From: Planctomycetota bacterium | Lineage (GTDB): Bacteria > Planctomycetota > Planctomycetia > Planctomycetales > Planctomycetaceae | DNA: 7,460 nt | Reading direction: 5' to 3' | Assembly: GCA_024278285.1 (NCBI GenBank) | Contig: JAJRTM010000660.1 | Span: 1-7,460 of the forward strand | Shown here: one piece after another, positions 6,044 to 7,460 of the stretch | How the letters are laid out: each line of letters begins with the position of its first letter | How positions within the stretch are numbered: the first letter of the stretch is position 1 | Notes under the pieces: model-generated | Told to the model about the DNA's origin: nothing | What the model saw: the letters and a program-made list of their open reading frames with translations, nothing else | The model's database searches: none | Made by a program: the position numbers and the translations under genes

Positions 6044-7288
6044 TTATCCCGCTAGTGCTTTGGCAATCTTTTTCCCGATTTGATCGGACGCCACCCTCAG
6101 CGGACTTGCGTCAAGATGAGCATAACGCTCAGTCGTAGCTGCCTGTTTGTGACCCAACAATGCACCAACTATCGGCAGTCCCATACCTGCACCCGCTCCC
6201 ACGGATGCAAAGCTATGACGAAGGTCATGAAGACGCATATCCTCGGCACCAGCATGGCGACGAATTGCACGCCAGGGTTTGTTCAAATCAGCCCTTGGTG
6301 CATCCGAAAAGTCTGACGGAAAGACGTATAAACCGCACCGGTCTTGACGTTTCAGTATTTTCATTGCGATCTGGTTAAGGACAACCGTTCGCGCACCTGT
6401 TTTGCTGTCAGCAAGAAATAATAGACCCCGTTCAAGGTCAACTTCTGGCCATGTGAGATTTAGAATTTCGCGTAGCCGACAACCAGTGAACATCAGCAAC
6501 CTGATAGTATCGGTGGCACCAATTGGGAAAACCGATTTTTGGTTCTGAGACTTCACCGTGTGTTTGGAAGTAAAATCATTTTCTGATAATTCCCATGGAA
6601 TACCGTCGGTTTCTGCCAACCTAATTGCGGCTCCAAGACGCATGAACTCATCTTCAGAAAGGTAACGGGTACGAGGCGTCTCTTTGAATGACTTAATCCC
6701 ATTCGTTGGATTATATCCTTCCTCAACAATTCCAAGGGTCTGAGCGTAACGGTAAACGGCTGAAATCGTTTCAATCGTTCTATTAGCTTGTATTTTTGTA
6801 CGGCGACCAATTGTTGAATGAAGTTGCTGGATCTCAGTGCGGGTAATTTCAGTTAATTTAAGTGGCCCTATAAAAGGTATTGCATGTTTGCGAATATTGA
6901 TCTCATAGTTTTGTATCGTTGCTGGCTTTAGTCGACTGATGGCCTCTTCATCCAAATACCGATAGGCAAAGGATTTGAAGTCTGGAACTTTTCTTTCCTT
7001 TGATCGTGCGCTTGCCGGATCAACCCCAGTTCTTGCGACGGCTAAATACTCACGCGCTTTTTTGCGAGCCTGATCAGGTGTCATGTTTGATATGGCGCTT
7101 ATTGTGATCCTGCGTTTGCGGGTCAATCGTCCACCAGCGCCAACCCGGTATTCAACAATGTAGTTTTTGCCACCAGTTGGGTTCACCTTCAGACCAAAGC
7201 CCTTGAGAGATTCATCGAATATGAAAACAGGTTTATCTGCAGGCTCACAAGCATCCACCAACCGTTTTGTAATCCTTGCCACTGCCAT
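6044..7288 (-). CDS. int: Tyrosine recombinase integrase, DUF4102/P4 type
   Basis: A 414-residue integrase that would insert and excise the element at a tRNA gene. Order: arm-binding DUF4102-like N-terminal domain (FIFDESLKGFGLKV near 22-35), core-binding domain (about 100-195), catalytic domain (about 207-400). All active-site residues are present: R271 in TGCRLRE, K296 in DSKTG, H354 and R357 in HDLRH, H380 in LLGHK, and nucleophile Y389 in TERYAHL, so it should be functional. The start is the ATG at 7288, with AAAGGA 7 bases upstream. A GTG at 7312 would add eight residues but lacks a comparable binding site and falls in a repeat array. The gene has the same strand as the tRNA-Arg fragment, as in many tRNA-borne islands where int follows the tRNA. 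A catalytic-domain insertion of about 30 residues (225-255) appears typical of such integrases. Confidence 0.95.
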   Translation of the reverse strand: MAVARITKRLVDACEPADKPVFIFDESLKGFGLKVNPTGGKNYIVEYRVGAGGRLTRKRRITISAISNMTPDQARKKAREYLAVARTGVDPASARSKERKVPDFKSFAYRYLDEEAISRLKPATIQNYEINIRKHAIPFIGPLKLTEITRTEIQQLHSTIGRRTKIQANRTIETISAVYRYAQTLGIVEEGYNPTNGIKSFKETPRTRYLSEDEFMRLGAAIRLAETDGIPWELSENDFTSKHTVKSQNQKSVFPIGATDTIRLLMFTGCRLREILNLTWPEVDLERGLLFLADSKTGARTVVLNQIAMKILKRQDRCGLYVFPSDFSDAPRADLNKPWRAIRRHAGAEDMRLHDLRHSFASVGAGAGMGLPIVGALLGHKQAATTERYAHLDASPLRVASDQIGKKIAKALAG

Positions 7289-7295
7289 ATGGATA

Positions 7296-7301
7296 TCCTT
7301 T
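7296..7301 (-). promoter_or_regulatory. Shine-Dalgarno of the integrase gene
   Basis: AAAGGA on the - strand lies 7 bases before the ATG at 7288-7286. It decides that start against the in-frame GTG 24 bases further upstream. Confidence 0.65.
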
Positions 7302-7304
7302 CTG

Positions 7305-7344
7305 GTAGCCACCTAGTAGCCACCGTGAAAAGAATTTGTAGCCA
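7305..7344. repeat. Phased direct repeats, probable integrase or excisionase arm sites
   Basis: GTAGCCACC occurs at 7305-7313 and 7316-7324, and GTAGCCA again at 7338-7344. The starts are 11 and 22 bases apart, so all three lie on one face of the helix. The position right upstream of int and the regular spacing fit arm-type binding sites of a tyrosine integrase or sites of a directionality factor. They would also let the bound protein control its own gene. Confidence 0.6.
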
Positions 7345-7363
7345 TAGGAAGAAATAAGAGAGT

Positions 7364-7392
7364 TACTATAACATAGTATTATCAATATGTTA
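7364..7392. promoter_or_regulatory. Overlapping palindromes in the int control region
   Basis: Two inverted repeats overlap. TACTAT and ATAGTA surround AAC at 7364-7378. TAACATA (7369-7375) pairs with TATGTTA (7386-7392) across 10 bases. They cover the best candidate int promoter and lie between int and a possible divergent gene, as expected for a repressor-controlled switch. The binding protein is unknown. Confidence 0.45.
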
Positions 7393-7393
7393 A
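7366..7393 (-). promoter_or_regulatory. Candidate int promoter
   Basis: On the - strand TTAACA (7393-7388) and TTATAG (7371-7366) are 16 bases apart, giving a leader of about 70 bases that contains the phased repeats. The -10 match is only moderate. Confidence 0.3.
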
Positions 7394-7399
7394 TGCACA

Positions 7400-7413
7400 A
7401 ACCTCCAATTGGA
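7400..7413. repeat. 14-base direct repeat, right copy
   Basis: AACCTCCAATTGGA, identical to 2247-2260 and in the same orientation. Here it is embedded in a longer perfect palindrome; in the left copy the palindrome is incomplete. Confidence 0.45.
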
Positions 7414-7415
7414 GG
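7402..7415. promoter_or_regulatory. Palindrome CCTCCAATTGGAGG covering a Shine-Dalgarno
   Basis: This is a perfect 14-base palindrome. Its right arm GGAGG is the apparent ribosome binding site of the reading frame starting at 7427. In RNA the left arm could pair with it (5-base stem, AATT loop) and hide it; as DNA it could be an operator. Most of it belongs to the 14-base repeat shared with 2247-2260. Confidence 0.5.
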
Positions 7416-7426
7416 AACGCGTAGAA

Positions 7427-7460
7427 ATGGCTAGTTCTTCGACTCATAACCTGAAGGTCG
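7427..7460 (+). CDS. Possible start of a gene divergent from int, cut by the right edge
   Basis: An ATG at 7427 opens a frame (MASSSTHNLKV) that runs off the window. GGAGGA at 7411-7416 lies 10 bases upstream, slightly long but acceptable spacing. A gene divergent from an integrase is often a directionality factor or regulator, but eleven residues are too few to identify it. Confidence 0.4.
   Translation, partial: MASSSTHNLKV

Noticed and set aside
7289..7312. Upstream GTG start adding eight residues to the integrase
   Set aside because: No good ribosome binding site precedes it, it overlaps the repeat array, and the ATG at 7288 has AAAGGA at ideal spacing.
1..7460. CRISPR array or insertion sequence
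   Set aside because: No regularly spaced repeats of CRISPR length and no transposase gene with terminal inverted repeats were seen.

Overview
The window looks like accessory DNA from a proteobacterium, most likely an alphaproteobacterium. The evidence is the style of the DUF4102-type integrase and a tRNA-Arg(CCG) sequence; no housekeeping gene is present to confirm it. It falls into two parts that meet at a tRNA fragment.

Left part (1-1422): the end of a CBASS anti-phage operon on the + strand. A CD-NTase-like cyclase, cut off by the left edge, is followed 25 bases later by a complete nucC. NucC is the cyclic tri-AMP-activated DNA endonuclease. Its catalytic residues (D73, E104, K106) and its expected ligand contacts (R53, Y81, T225) are all present. 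In this pair the cyclase would sense infection and make the messenger, and NucC would destroy the chromosome. No HORMA or TRIP13 gene lies between them. About 315 non-coding bases with inverted and phased repeats follow.

Junction (1737-1781): on the - strand lies the 3' half of a tRNA-Arg(CCG), from the anticodon loop to CCA, with no 5' half in the window. This is the expected footprint of a tyrosine recombinase that integrates at a tRNA anticodon loop. Its polarity puts the mobile element on the right of the junction.

Right part (1782-7460): a small integrative element. In order it holds a probable gene remnant (about 1805-2074, +), a 34-residue single-span membrane protein (2118-2222, -), and a 1185-residue XRE-HTH/STAND NTPase with a long helical C-terminal region (2382-5939, +). 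An intact tyrosine integrase (6044-7288, -) follows, then a control region dense in repeats, and possibly the start of a rightward gene at 7427. The element appears to carry essentially one large cargo gene, with the small membrane protein divergent from it. That makes the STAND protein, with or without the small protein, the best candidate here for a little-described defence system; this is inference from architecture and context.
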